64,000 bases of DNA from Micromonospora profundi (GCF_011927785.1 NZ_JAATJK010000001.1:2914001-2978000), one strand, 5' to 3'; counted from the stretch's first letter, positions 53,705 through 64,000 are shown. The notes: generated by a model from the sequence alone, not told the origin. Made by a program: numbers and translations.

Positions 53705-54369
53705 CAAGCGCGCAGCACCTGCTCGCCGACGAGGTGACAGTCGGGTACGGCCGTCAGGTCGTGCTCGACAGCGTCACTCTGCGGATCGACCGGGGCGAGA
53801 CGGTAGGGCTCCGCGGCCCGTCCGGCAGTGGCAAGTCGACGCTGGTCCGGGTGCTGGCACTCCTGCACCGCCCGGACCGCGGCCGGGTCAGCATCGACGG
53901 CACCCCTGTCGACGCCGCCCGCTACTCCGTGCCGGTCGCTGTACGGACCCGCGTCGCCGCCCTCTTCCAGAGCCCCCGCGCCGCCGCCGACCCCCGACTG
54001 AGCATCACCGACCTGATCGCCGAACCGCTGCGCGCCACCCGTACGCCCGAACCGGTGGTCCGCGAACGGGTGGCCGAACTCGCCGACCTCGTCGGCCTCA
54101 CCCCGGACCTGCGCGGCCGGCGGCCGCACGCGGTGTCCGACGGGCAACTGCAACGCGCCTGCCTCGCCCGGGCCCTCGTGCACCGTCCCGACTACCTGCT
54201 CTGCGACGAGGCCACGGCGATGCTCGACGCCTCCACGCAGGCGCACGTCGCCGCCGTCATCAGCGACTACCAGCGGACCCAGCGCGCAGGCGTTCTGGTC
54301 GTCACCCACGACCAGACCCTGATGGAACGCTGGGCCGACCGGATCGTCGACCTGTCCGGCCTCGTGTGA
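53701..54369 (+). CDS. ABC importer ATP-binding subunit (DppF/OppF type, short form)
   Basis: This 222-residue ATPase has Walker A (GPSGSGKST), signature VSDGQLQR (SDGQ in place of SGGQ) and Walker B (YLLCDEATAMLD). It lacks the C-terminal extension seen in full OppF-type proteins, so it is a minimal core subunit. The GTG start overlaps the previous stop (GTGA). It is the last gene of the importer operon. Confidence 0.85.
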   Translation: MTSAQHLLADEVTVGYGRQVVLDSVTLRIDRGETVGLRGPSGSGKSTLVRVLALLHRPDRGRVSIDGTPVDAARYSVPVAVRTRVAALFQSPRAAADPRLSITDLIAEPLRATRTPEPVVRERVAELADLVGLTPDLRGRRPHAVSDGQLQRACLARALVHRPDYLLCDEATAMLDASTQAHVAAVISDYQRTQRAGVLVVTHDQTLMERWADRIVDLSGLV

Positions 54370-54513
54370 CCTGGGTTACTCCGAGCGCTTGAGGGATTAC
54401 GCAGAGCGATATTTCGGCCGGCCCACCTGAATCCTGATCCTCCCTGACCGTCGATGTCGACGAGGGCGTAGCGGCGCGCACGCAGCCGGCGCCGCAGCAG
54501 AGGAAGGGCATCG

Positions 54514-55107
54514 ATGAGGCGGCACACCGACCACCGCGAGGCGGCGGGCGAGGCTCTGGTCAGGAGCATCTGGCAGAAACACGGCCGGGCGATCCTGGCG
54601 TACGCCGGCCAGCTGACACGCGACCACGCGGAGGCCGAGGACATCGCGCAGGAAGCCCTGGTCCACGCGTGGCGGCATCCGGACAACCTGAGTGGAACAA
54701 GGGACACCGTCCGAGCCTGGCTACTGGGCGTGGTGCGGACCATCGTCACGGCTCGGGCCTGCCCCCGGCCGGCCGGAGCGCTCCGGGCTGCCGCGGTGAA
54801 GGACGCGGTGACCGACGACCACGCCGAGCATGTGGTCAACGCGATGGTGGTGACCGAGGGCGTACGCCGGCTGATGCCCAAGCACCGGGTCGTGATCGAC
54901 CTCATCTACCTGCGCGGCTACTCGGTGGCCGACGCCGCCGCCGCGCTCGCTGTCTCCACGGCCACCATCACGACTCGCGCGTACTACGCCCTTCGGGCGC
55001 TGCAAGGGATGTATCCGGATCTGGCGCGTCCGGCAATCTACCCGCGACCGTTTGTCGAGGATGCACCGACTGACGCGTCACCGGCCGACGTCATGGTCGG
55101 CCGGTGA
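54514..55107 (+). CDS. ECF-type sigma factor
   Basis: This 197-residue protein shows ECF region 2 (ILAYAGQLTRDHAEAEDIAQEALVHAW), a linker and region 4 (LMPKHRVVIDLIYLRGYSVADAAAALAVSTATITTRAYYAL). No anti-sigma factor gene is adjacent, and the target promoters are unknown. The stop codon lies inside a perfect 15-bp hairpin. Confidence 0.85.
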   Translation: MRRHTDHREAAGEALVRSIWQKHGRAILAYAGQLTRDHAEAEDIAQEALVHAWRHPDNLSGTRDTVRAWLLGVVRTIVTARACPRPAGALRAAAVKDAVTDDHAEHVVNAMVVTEGVRRLMPKHRVVIDLIYLRGYSVADAAAALAVSTATITTRAYYALRALQGMYPDLARPAIYPRPFVEDAPTDASPADVMVGR

Positions 55108-55110
55108 CGC
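55075..55110 (+). terminator. Hairpin overlapping the sigma factor stop codon
   Basis: GCGTCACCGGCCGAC (55075-55089) and GTCGGCCGGTGACGC (55096-55110) form a perfect 15-bp stem with loop GTCATG. It spans the last codons and stop of the sigma gene, so it may act as a terminator or stabilise the transcript end. Confidence 0.7.
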
Positions 55111-55338
55111 CTCTCAGACACGCACGGCCGGCTCCCGCCGAGACCTCTTCGTCTGAAACGCTACGGGCGCCGGTGCCGGACAACGAAATGCCACCAGACG
55201 AAGCCTGCGGTCCGCAGGGTCCAGACAGCCGCGATGGCAAGGAGCGTGGGCATACCCTGACCGACGCGGGTTCGAGGCATCCGTTCGCGGGTGTGAGGTG
55301 ACGAACTCCCCGGCGGGCAGCACTGTCAGCGCAGGTCC

Positions 55339-56547
55339 TCAGCTCGACGTCACGAGCAGATCCTCCAGCCCGTGCATCAACGCGCTGGCCCGCCACCGGG
55401 GGGTGAACCCGTCGACCAGGCGCAGCTCAGGCATACGCGACACCAGCGTGGTGAGGGCGACCCGTGCCTCCAGGCGGGCGAGTGGTGCGCCGAGGCAGTG
55501 GTGGATGCCGTGGCCGAAGGCGAGGTGTGGGCTCCGCTCGCGTGCCGGCTCGAATGCGCCGGGCTCGGCGTACTGCCTGCCGTCACGGTGAGCGGCCAGG
55601 ATGGACAGCAGAACAGTCGATCCGGCCGGGATCACCTGATCGCCGTACGTGACGTCTTCGACGGCCAGGCGGTGGGTCCCTAGTTGTACGGGGCTCTCGT
55701 GGCGCAGCGCCTCTTCGATGGCCTGTGGCAACCGGCCCGGGTCCGTGCGGACCGCATCCCACCGCGCGCGATCGTCGAGTAGCAGCCAGGCAGCGTTTCC
55801 GATGAGGTTCGCCGTTGTGTCGTATCCGGCAAGCAGCAGCAGGTACACCGTCGAGACGAGTTCGTCCTCCGTGAGCCGGTCGCCACCGTCCCGCTCGGCG
55901 ATCAGGGCTGAGGTCAGATCGTCGCCGGGCTGCCGGCGCTTGGTGGCGACCAGGTCACGGATGTAGCCGATCATCCCGATCATGGCGCCCGGCAGCTCGT
56001 GGAAGCGGCTCGGACCCGCGACGATGACACTCGCCGACTCCATGAAGCTGCCCCGATCCTCCGCCGGGACACCGAGCAGCTCGGAAATGACAGTGATCGG
56101 GAGCGGGAGGGCGAATTCCTCAATGAGGTCGTGCGGTCCCGGCGTGGCGAGGTCGTCGATCAGCTGGTCGGCGGTGGCGGTGATGGCAGGCGTGAGACCT
56201 TCGATACGACGGGCGGTGAAAGCGCCCTGGAGCAGTCGGCGCAGGCGGGTGTGGTCCGGAGGGTCCACGGTGAGCATGTTCCGCGCGGTAGCGGCGTAGA
56301 TGTCGGGAGGCAGCTGCGGCCGGAAGCCGAGCGGGGACAACAGGCCGTCCTTGACGAGGCGGGGATCGGCCAGAGCCTCGCGCACGTCGTCGTAACGGGT
56401 CAGAAGCCAACCGGTCCGTCCGTCGGGCAGTCGCAGCGGCGCGACCGGCCGTCGCTCACGGTATCCGGCCAGTTCGCTGTGCACGTCACCCCGGAAGAAG
56501 CCCAGAAAGGGCTCCCGCACCGACGGTTGCTGAGTTTGAGACTCCAT
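55339..56547 (-). CDS. Cytochrome P450 monooxygenase
   Basis: This 402-residue soluble P450 has the I-helix AGYDTT (240-245), ExxR (Glu279/Arg282) and heme ligand Cys351 in FGHGIHHCLG. Length and motifs are those of class I actinomycete P450s that hydroxylate specialised metabolites or xenobiotics. No ferredoxin gene is adjacent, so electrons must come from elsewhere. It lies between two sigma-factor genes. Substrate unknown. Confidence 0.92.
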   Translation of the reverse strand: MESQTQQPSVREPFLGFFRGDVHSELAGYRERRPVAPLRLPDGRTGWLLTRYDDVREALADPRLVKDGLLSPLGFRPQLPPDIYAATARNMLTVDPPDHTRLRRLLQGAFTARRIEGLTPAITATADQLIDDLATPGPHDLIEEFALPLPITVISELLGVPAEDRGSFMESASVIVAGPSRFHELPGAMIGMIGYIRDLVATKRRQPGDDLTSALIAERDGGDRLTEDELVSTVYLLLLAGYDTTANLIGNAAWLLLDDRARWDAVRTDPGRLPQAIEEALRHESPVQLGTHRLAVEDVTYGDQVIPAGSTVLLSILAAHRDGRQYAEPGAFEPARERSPHLAFGHGIHHCLGAPLARLEARVALTTLVSRMPELRLVDGFTPRWRASALMHGLEDLLVTSS

Positions 56548-56846
56548 ACCTGTGTCGACGTAGTAGACGTCGACGAGTTCAGGCAGGTCCGGTATCCGTC
56601 AAGGCGGCTGCCGCCGGCCAGCCGTGGACCGCTGCTGAACTTTCTCGCCCGGCGCACGTCAGGCAGGACAACGATCTCGGCAGCCTCGGAAACTATCCAT
56701 GAATAGTGAGTGAACAGCCGCCACGTGCACTGAAAATGCGCCCCGCTGGCCACTCACAACGAAGTAACTGGCAGTTAAGTAGATTTGCACTAGCCCCCAA
56801 TAGCCTTGCGCCCCGAACCGCTGGAACTGCTAGGGGGGGACTCACC

Positions 56847-57422
56847 ATGACCATCGCGACTGCGATCAGGGGCGCCGAGAAGCTCGACCGCGAGCGCGAG
56901 CCGACCGACGCGGAATCGCCAGCGTGCCGCGCCGAGGGCTGCCTCCAGGAAATCCACCGCAATAACGGCCGTGCCCTGCTGCGTTTCCTGCGGGGCCTGG
57001 TGTCGTCGGACGCCGCCCACACCGCCGAGGACCTGGTCCAGGAGACGATGCTGCGGGCCTGGCGCAGCATCGACGCGGTGCCGACCGAGCCCGAGTCGCA
57101 GCGTCGGTGGCTGTTCACCGTGGGCCGCCGGCTGGCCATCGACGCCTACCGGAAGCGGCAGTCGCGACCGACGGAGGTCGCCCTCTTCGACACCGAACCC
57201 GCCGGTTCCGGGAACGGGGCCGCGGAAACGGTGATCGCCAAGCTGACGCTCCAGCAGGCAATCGCCCGGCTGAGTTCGTCCCACCGAGCCGTCCTCGTCG
57301 AGTTGCACGTGAAGGGGCACTCCCTTGAGGAAACCGCCGCGCAACTCGACATTCCCGTAGGCACGGTCAAATCTCGTGCGCACTACGCCATGAAGCTGCT
57401 CCGTGACGCTTTGCGAGGTTGA
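56847..57422 (+). CDS. ECF-type sigma factor
   Basis: This 191-residue protein has region 2 (LLRFLRGLVSSDAAHTAEDLVQETMLRAWRSID) and region 4 (LSSSHRAVLVELHVKGHSLEETAAQLDIPVGTVKSRAHYAM). I chose the ATG at 56847 because AGGGGGGGA lies just upstream; a longer reading from 56706 adds an unconserved stretch. No anti-sigma gene is adjacent. It is divergent from the P450 gene, about 300 bp away, and may influence it. Confidence 0.85.
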   Translation: MTIATAIRGAEKLDREREPTDAESPACRAEGCLQEIHRNNGRALLRFLRGLVSSDAAHTAEDLVQETMLRAWRSIDAVPTEPESQRRWLFTVGRRLAIDAYRKRQSRPTEVALFDTEPAGSGNGAAETVIAKLTLQQAIARLSSSHRAVLVELHVKGHSLEETAAQLDIPVGTVKSRAHYAMKLLRDALRG

Positions 57423-57531
57423 ATCACCTATCTGGCGGGCGGGATTTCAGACGCGTACGGTAAATCGGCGCAGTGGTCGTTTCTTGCGTCAAACGACGTA
57501 ACGTTGACCGCTACGTAAACTCTCCCGCACG

Positions 57532-58854
57532 TCACGCCTTGTCGAGTTCCGAATCGGCGAGATCGACAACGGCGAGGTCTTGCAGGAAGTCCGCCCACAC
57601 CTCGGCGGCGTTGTCGACCAACCGCCGTTCCGCGATGTCCATGAGCCCGGTAACGCTCGTCACGATGGCAGCCAACACCCCGTCGGAGCGCCGGAACAGT
57701 GACTGGACGAGTCGAACGATCTTCGGAGAAGGATATTCGAAACGGGTCACGACATCGATCTCGTCACCGAGAACCAGCTCGCGCAGGAACTTGATCGACA
57801 CGTCCAGCTCCACAGGCCCCACGCCAGCCGACGCCAACTCCTTGATCGACAGACCGGCATCGGCGAGCGCCGCCCAGCGGGCCCGGATCGCATAGTCGAG
57901 ATATCTCGAGCTGCGGACGTGCCCGTTGGGGCCGATGTCCTCGGCACCCACAGTGATCGACGCGGTATGAGTCACACCGTCGTAGCGGGATTGCAGCCCT
58001 CGATCGGGCGGAGCCACCTCGCGATGTCGTTCCGGGGTGGAGGTCCGCTGACGTCCCTCGTTCTCCTGCGGGGAGCTCTGCTGGAGCACTCGGCGGTACG
58101 CCGACTGAAGCTCGGGGCCAGGGTCGACTCCAAGCTCCTCCCGGAGCTTCCGGCGGAGCAGGTGATAGCGGGCGATGGCCTCCGCCTGCTGACCGGAGCC
58201 GGACAGCACCATCATCAGTCTGGCCTGGAGCCGCTCGTCGAAGAGGTGGTGCGTTGCCACGCGTCGCAACGTGCACAGGAGGGAACGACCGCCGTCCAGC
58301 AGGAGTGACAGATCGGCGGCGTCACTGGCGACCCCTGTGCATTCCTGGTCGACAGCGTTGAACGCCTCGAACTGCTCCGCCAGCAACTCCGGTGCGCCCG
58401 CACACGGTCCCCGCCACAGGTCCAGCGCCTTGGTGTAGGCCACCATCGCGGCATCGGGCCGCCCCGCGGCAACCGCCGAACGGGCCTCCAGCGCGAGCCG
58501 GCGAAAGGACAACAGATCAAGGTTCTGCTCGTCCACGAGTATGCGATATCCGGCAGCGTCGGAAGCGAGCCAGCGCCCCCTCGCCCGGGGCCTGATGTCC
58601 GGCTCGAACAGACGGCGCAGATCACCCACGTACCGATGGACGATGTTGACGGCACTCGTCGGCGGGCTGCTGCCCCACAACATGGAGATCACTTCCCCGG
58701 TCCCCACCGGCTGACCGCCACGGACGAGCAGGAGAGCCAGGATCAACCGCTGCTGACGAGGGCCCAGGTCGAGCTCCTGGCCGTGACGCCGCACTCTGAT
58801 CGGGCCGAGGACCTCGAACAGCAACGGCGGAGATCGGTCACCGTCGTCAACCAC
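57532..58854 (-). CDS. SARP/BTAD regulator fused to a hotdog thioesterase
   Basis: This 440-residue protein has an N-terminal OmpR-type winged helix (about 10-105; GPRQQRLILALLLVRGG) and a BTAD helical domain (about 110-255; VAAGRPDAAMVAYTKALDLWRG), as in SARP antibiotic regulators. After a charged linker, a C-terminal hotdog domain (about 300-440) carries the 4HBT-like EDIGPNGHVRSSRYLDYA motif. The hotdog domain is closely similar to the free-standing gene at 59362. GTG at 58854 follows AGGAAGG. The fusion may sense an acyl-CoA or acyl-ACP intermediate through the hotdog fold; that is inference. Confidence 0.85.
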   Translation of the reverse strand: MVDDGDRSPPLLFEVLGPIRVRRHGQELDLGPRQQRLILALLLVRGGQPVGTGEVISMLWGSSPPTSAVNIVHRYVGDLRRLFEPDIRPRARGRWLASDAAGYRILVDEQNLDLLSFRRLALEARSAVAAGRPDAAMVAYTKALDLWRGPCAGAPELLAEQFEAFNAVDQECTGVASDAADLSLLLDGGRSLLCTLRRVATHHLFDERLQARLMMVLSGSGQQAEAIARYHLLRRKLREELGVDPGPELQSAYRRVLQQSSPQENEGRQRTSTPERHREVAPPDRGLQSRYDGVTHTASITVGAEDIGPNGHVRSSRYLDYAIRARWAALADAGLSIKELASAGVGPVELDVSIKFLRELVLGDEIDVVTRFEYPSPKIVRLVQSLFRRSDGVLAAIVTSVTGLMDIAERRLVDNAAEVWADFLQDLAVVDLADSELDKA

Positions 58855-59361
58855 TGATATACCTTCCTGCTCGTAGGCGCCCACGTTGCGACAGGTCGCC
58901 CTCAGTGGCGACGACCTGCCGACGGCACCGTCCTGGTTCCCGTTTCCGGGCCGATCCATCTTGTCGGCTCTGAGCCGCTGCCCGGCCCGCCGCACGACCG
59001 CCCCAGGGCGGCACACTGGCGTTCCGGACGGCAGCGGGCGACACAGACCAGGGCAACCACGATGTTGCTCCTCGTCCGCCGCACTCGGCGCGGTTGGACC
59101 CGGCCAGCCCTGATCCGCACAAGCGAGCCCTGACCCACCTCATATCGGACGGGCCGCATCGGCTCAAGCTGGGCCAGTGTAGCGCCGGCCGAACCCGACT
59201 CGGCCGCTGAACCCCCGGCGGTGCGAACCGCCCAGGTGGCCGCCGCGTACCAGCACGACGAGGCCGGGCCCGACGGCGTCCCCATTGAACCCTGCTGCCT
59301 CGCCCCCGTCAGCACAGGTCAGAGGGCTTCACTCGATGCCACCCCGACGATGGAGACGCCT
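58855..59361. other. Divergent intergenic region between the SARP fusion and the thioesterase
   Basis: About 500 bp with no supported gene. It should carry promoters for both divergent thioesterase-domain genes. No clear operator or hairpin was recognised. Confidence 0.5.
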
Positions 59362-59799
59362 GTGCCGCACTCGACACACATCATCATCCGCAGCGACGAC
59401 ATCGATTCGAACGGGCATGTTCGCGGCTCCCAGTACCTCAGCTACGCCGTACACGCCCGATGGTCCGCACTCGCCGAGGCGGGACTCTCGGTCAAGAAGC
59501 TCGCCGCGGCGGGCTTCGGGCCTGTGGAACTGGACGTCTCCATCAAGTACCGGCGCGAACTCATGCTCGGTGACGAGATCGACGTCGAGACGCGCTTCGA
59601 GTACCCGTCGCCGAAGATCGTCAAGGTCGTCCAGTCGACCATCCGCCGCTCCGACGGCACTGTGGCCGCCGAGGTGACAAGCCTGACCGGCCTGATGAAT
59701 CTCACCGAGCGCAAGCTCGTCGACAACGCGGCCGCCGTCTGGCGCAGGTTTCTCCGTGAACCGTCCATCGTCGACCTGCCGCTCACCGAACAGCGTTGA
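59362..59799 (+). CDS. Hotdog-fold acyl-CoA thioesterase-like protein
   Basis: This roughly 145-residue protein is a single hotdog domain with the 4HBT-like motif DDIDSNGHVRGSQYLSYA and a helix HARWSALAEAG. It is strikingly similar along its whole length to the C-terminal domain of the neighbouring SARP fusion, including the shared VELDVSIK segment and FEYPSPKIV. I chose the GTG at 59362, which has GGAG six bases upstream; an ATG at 59350 is the alternative. It likely hydrolyses acyl thioesters, substrate unknown. Confidence 0.78.
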   Translation: MPHSTHIIIRSDDIDSNGHVRGSQYLSYAVHARWSALAEAGLSVKKLAAAGFGPVELDVSIKYRRELMLGDEIDVETRFEYPSPKIVKVVQSTIRRSDGTVAAEVTSLTGLMNLTERKLVDNAAAVWRRFLREPSIVDLPLTEQR

Positions 59800-59982
59800 T
59801 GCTGTCGACGGTCCCGTTCAGCGGTGGCTGGCCCGGGCCGGGCGGCGCGGCGGCGAATTCGGTGGACCGGTTGGTGAACGTGCCGGGGCGTGGCCCGTCG
59901 GCAATGGCATGCGGTTGATTTCGAATCTGGACATGTTGGCAGGCGACTGCGCTCTGAAGCCCGACGCGGGAAGGTTCCGCCG

Positions 59983-62139
59983 GTGAACCGGACGCTTCAC
60001 CGGATCGGCGCCATGTGCGCCGCGCGGCCCTGGCTGACCGTTTCCGCCTGGGTCGCCGTCCTGGTGCTGGCCCTCGGGTTGGCCGGCACCGTCGGTGGCA
60101 CGCCCCGCGACGACTACGACGTACCCGGCACCTCGTCGCAGGCCGGCACGGATCTGCTCCGGGAGCGGTTCCCCAGCCTGTCCGGCACCGAGGCGCGGGT
60201 GGTGGTGCACGACCCGGACGGCGGCCAACTGGATCCGGCGCTGCTGGACCGGGTGATCGGGGAGCTGCGCGGCGTGGACCAGGTGGGCCTGGCCAGCCCG
60301 GCGCAGCCCTCCGCCGACGGGGACACCGCGATCATCGACGTCCGCTACACAGTGCCGGTGACCGACCTCGATGCCGACGCCATGGACCAACTGCGTGCCG
60401 CCACCGGGCCCGCGCGGGACGCGGGCCTCCAGGTGGAGTACGCGGGTCAGGTGCCGGAGGGTGAAAAGCCCAGCAGCCACACTGGCGAACTGGTCGGTGT
60501 GCTGATCGCGCTCGTCATCCTGATCATCGCCTTCGGTTCGGTGGTGGCGGCCGGACTGCCGATCATCGCGGCGCTGATCGGGCTCGGCATCGGCTCGTCG
60601 GGAATCCTGCTGCTGGCCGCGCTCACGAACATCGGCACCACAGCGCCGACCGCCGCCGCGATGGTCGGTCTGGGTGTCGGCATCGACTACGCCCTGCTGC
60701 TTGTGACCCGGCACATCGAGGGGCTGCGTGCCGGTCTGGAGCCACGGGCGGCGGCAGCCCGGGCCACCGCCACCGCAGGCCGGTCCATCCTGGTCGCCGG
60801 TGCGGTCGTGCTGCTGTCCCTGTTCGGGTTGGTCTTCTCCGGTCTCGCCGCGTACCGGACCTACGGGTACGCCACGGCGATCGTCGTGGCGACGGTGATG
60901 ACGGCGGCTATCACGCTGGTGCCGGCGCTGTGCGCGATGAGCGGCCGGCGGATCATGAGTCGTCGGCGGCGCGTCGTCGATGCCGAGCCGCGGCAGCGGC
61001 CGCCGCTGACCGCCCGCTGGGCGCAACGGGTGGGACGACGTCCCGCCGGTTGGGCCCTGCTCGCCCTCGCGGTGCTGCTTCTGCTCGGCGCCCCCGCACT
61101 GACAATGCGGACCTGGCCCCAGGACGCGGGCAGCCAGCCCACCGAGAACACCGTCCGGCGGGCGTACGACCTCGTCGCCGCCGAGTTCGGGCCCGGCGCG
61201 TACGCCCCGCTCGTGGTGGCCGTTGACCTGACAGTGGTGCCGCAGGGCTCCCTGCCGGCGTTGCGGGACAGGATCGAGGCGGTGCCGGGTGTGGCTAGGG
61301 TCTCGCAGCCGATTGTGGCGCCCGATGCCACGGCGTCGGTGCTGACCGTGCAGTTGGCGTTCAGCCCGCAGGACGAGCGATCCAGTGAGCTTGTGGACAA
61401 GCTCCGCGCGGACGTGTTGCCGGACGGCGCGGAGGTCACCGGGGTCACGGCGGTCTTCGCCGACATCGCCGACCTGCTGGCCGAGCGGCTGTGGCTGGTG
61501 GTCGGCGTGGTGGTCGGTCTGTCGCTGATCCTGCTGACAGTGGTGTTCCGCAGCATCCTGGTGCCGATCAAGGCAGCCCTGGTCAACCTGCTCAGCGTCG
61601 CCGCCGCGTACGGGGTGCTGACAATGGTCTTCCAGTGGGGCTGGGGCAGCCAGTTGCTCGGTGTCGACCGAGCGGTGCCGGTCTCGACCTGGGTTCCGCT
61701 GCTGCTCTTCGCCGTCCTGTTCGGGCTCTCGATGGATTACGAGGTGTTCCTGCTCTCCCGGATCAGGGAGGAGTGGCTGGCCACCGGCGACCCGTTCCAG
61801 AGTGTGGTGCGTGGTCTGGCCGCCACCGCGCGGACCATCACCGCCGCAGCGTTGATCATGGTGGTGGTGTTCGCGGGGTTCATGACGAACGCCGACATCG
61901 TCACGAAGATGATCGGTGTGGGGCTGGCCACGGCGGTCGCCCTCGACGCCACTATCGTCCGGCTCGTCCTGGTGCCGGCGACCATGATGCTCTTCGGTAA
62001 GGCCAACTGGTGGCTGCCGGGGTGGCTGGACCGGCTGCTGCCGACCCTCGGGCGGGGCCGGGTCATGCCCGACGCGCTGGCTACTGAGGATGCGGCGACC
62101 GAGGCGAGCCGTCCACCGGAGCCGGTGAACGCCCGCTGA
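59983..62139 (+). CDS. MMPL-family transporter
   Basis: This 718-residue inner-membrane RND-type exporter has an N-terminal helix and an extracellular domain. Two five-helix bundles follow, with the GLGVGIDYALLLVTR and LFGLSMDYEVFLLSRIREEW motifs that carry the proton-relay residues of the family. Actinobacterial MMPL proteins move lipids, siderophores or polyketides. GTG at 59983 follows GGGAAGG. It may export a lipid-like metabolite linked to the adjacent thioesterase genes, but this is positional. Confidence 0.85.
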   Translation: MNRTLHRIGAMCAARPWLTVSAWVAVLVLALGLAGTVGGTPRDDYDVPGTSSQAGTDLLRERFPSLSGTEARVVVHDPDGGQLDPALLDRVIGELRGVDQVGLASPAQPSADGDTAIIDVRYTVPVTDLDADAMDQLRAATGPARDAGLQVEYAGQVPEGEKPSSHTGELVGVLIALVILIIAFGSVVAAGLPIIAALIGLGIGSSGILLLAALTNIGTTAPTAAAMVGLGVGIDYALLLVTRHIEGLRAGLEPRAAAARATATAGRSILVAGAVVLLSLFGLVFSGLAAYRTYGYATAIVVATVMTAAITLVPALCAMSGRRIMSRRRRVVDAEPRQRPPLTARWAQRVGRRPAGWALLALAVLLLLGAPALTMRTWPQDAGSQPTENTVRRAYDLVAAEFGPGAYAPLVVAVDLTVVPQGSLPALRDRIEAVPGVARVSQPIVAPDATASVLTVQLAFSPQDERSSELVDKLRADVLPDGAEVTGVTAVFADIADLLAERLWLVVGVVVGLSLILLTVVFRSILVPIKAALVNLLSVAAAYGVLTMVFQWGWGSQLLGVDRAVPVSTWVPLLLFAVLFGLSMDYEVFLLSRIREEWLATGDPFQSVVRGLAATARTITAAALIMVVVFAGFMTNADIVTKMIGVGLATAVALDATIVRLVLVPATMMLFGKANWWLPGWLDRLLPTLGRGRVMPDALATEDAATEASRPPEPVNAR

Positions 62140-62144
62140 TCCGG

Positions 62145-62192
62145 GGCCCTTCACCGTCCCGGGGGCAACAGCCCTCGGGACGGTGAAGGGCC
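62145..62192. terminator. Bidirectional intrinsic terminator
   Basis: GGCCCTTCACCGTCCCG (62145-62161) pairs perfectly with 62176-62192 (17 bp, loop 14). It lies between the convergent MMPL and glutamate dehydrogenase genes. Confidence 0.9.
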
Positions 62193-62218
62193 GCGCCGGG
62201 TACGGCCGTGTCGACGCC

Positions 62219-63574
<1,356 letters not shown>

Positions 63575-63847
63575 TCATGTGCGACCATGGCCCGGTTTGC
63601 CCCACGCCCGGAGACCCACGAGTCACCCACACGGCACGACCGAGACAAGAGCGCCGTTGCGTGAGCAACGACCTGCCCCGGCGCGACTGCTTCGGCGCGT
63701 TGAGCGGGAAGCCTCGGAAGGACGGGTCCACTCTCTGACCCTGCCCTGCCGGCGCTTCGTCGTCGTCAAGTCTGGCATTCCCAGTTGCTGGTAGACCGTC
63801 GGCTGCGCGGGTTGCCCAGGTGACGGGTGTGCCCCGCGACCTGCCGT

Positions 63848-64000
63848 TCAGTCGACGAGGTCCGGTGTGACTGTCGGATCGGCGAACCCGGCCAGCAGCC
63901 GCTCGGCGGCGACCGCCGGGGTGAGGGTCCCGGCGAGAACGTCGCGTTCGATCTCCGGCGTGAGGGCTCGCACCGTGGGATGGCTGCGGAGCCGGTCGAG
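63848..64000 (-). CDS. C-terminal end of a probable MeaB/ArgK-like GTPase (partial)
   Basis: A 50-codon 3' end runs off the window edge. It contains HPTVRALTPEIERDVLAGTL and then TPAVAAERLLAGF, resembling the C-terminal helix region of methylmalonyl-CoA mutase-associated GTPases (MeaB family). The GTPase motifs lie outside the window, so the assignment is tentative. Confidence 0.45.
   Translation of the reverse strand, partial: LDRLRSHPTVRALTPEIERDVLAGTLTPAVAAERLLAGFADPTVTPDLVD

Noticed and set aside
56690..56710. ACTAT-6-ATAGT inverted repeat near the sigma/P450 divergent region
   Set aside because: Five-base arms are too short to support an operator without other evidence.

Overview
This is a high-GC actinomycete chromosome segment. 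GTG and TTG starts with GGAGG-type ribosome sites are common, many genes overlap by 4 bp (ATGA/GTGA), and there are secreted hydrolases with CBM2, CBM13 and AbfB modules, ECF sigma factors, a SARP-type regulator and P450-style specialised metabolism. The gene content fits Micromonosporaceae (a Micromonospora-like soil or plant organism); that placement is inference from style and content. No rRNA, tRNA, CRISPR array, insertion sequence or integrase was seen.

Layout. (1) 0.1-18 kb is mostly plant-polysaccharide and sugar-acid metabolism: a secreted CBM2 hydrolase; a three-gene L-arabinonate/pentonate oxidation operon (IlvD/Edd dehydratase, semialdehyde dehydrogenase, FAH-family dehydratase) divergent from an IclR regulator; a Tat-exported PhoX-like protein; a DUF4241 protein; a fructosamine-kinase-like gene; an SDR/MerR divergent pair; and two mirrored GH43/AbfB enzymes next to a GH10-CBM13 xylanase, sharing a 14-bp operator-like motif. 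(2) 17-26 kb: two membrane proteins, a NarL-type two-component system, a TetR-controlled set (alpha/beta hydrolase, EthD-like protein, DUF308-like membrane protein, flavin disulfide oxidoreductase) and an LtrA-like protein. (3) 26.8-48.5 kb: a ribosomally made, modified peptide (RiPP) gene cluster. (4) 49.2-54.4 kb: a complete five-gene oligopeptide/nickel-type ABC importer. (5) 54.5-64 kb: two ECF sigma factors, a cytochrome P450, a SARP regulator fused to a hotdog thioesterase with a nearby free-standing thioesterase paralogue, an MMPL exporter, glutamate dehydrogenase, and the 3' end of a probable MeaB-like gene.

The RiPP cluster is the most interesting part. It has two precursor genes with nitrile-hydratase-like (NHLP, proteusin-type) leaders but very different cores: LDPSCACCCPCCCT (seven Cys) and VAPVADNNVNIIAVLIL (no Cys, Ser or Thr). 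It encodes two unrelated YcaO systems: an E1-like/YcaO fusion with a SagB dehydrogenase (azole chemistry), and a YcaO overlapping a TfuA gene (the pair known for backbone thioamides). It adds a cobalamin-domain radical SAM enzyme and the full NHLM export set (C39 peptidase ABC transporter, second ABC protein, HlyD-like subunit). A MerR regulator lies inside the cluster; an AraC regulator, a large LuxR-type (LAL) regulator and a lipoprotein flank it. A hybrid azole/thioamide/radical-SAM pathway using two leader-related precursors is the inferred function.
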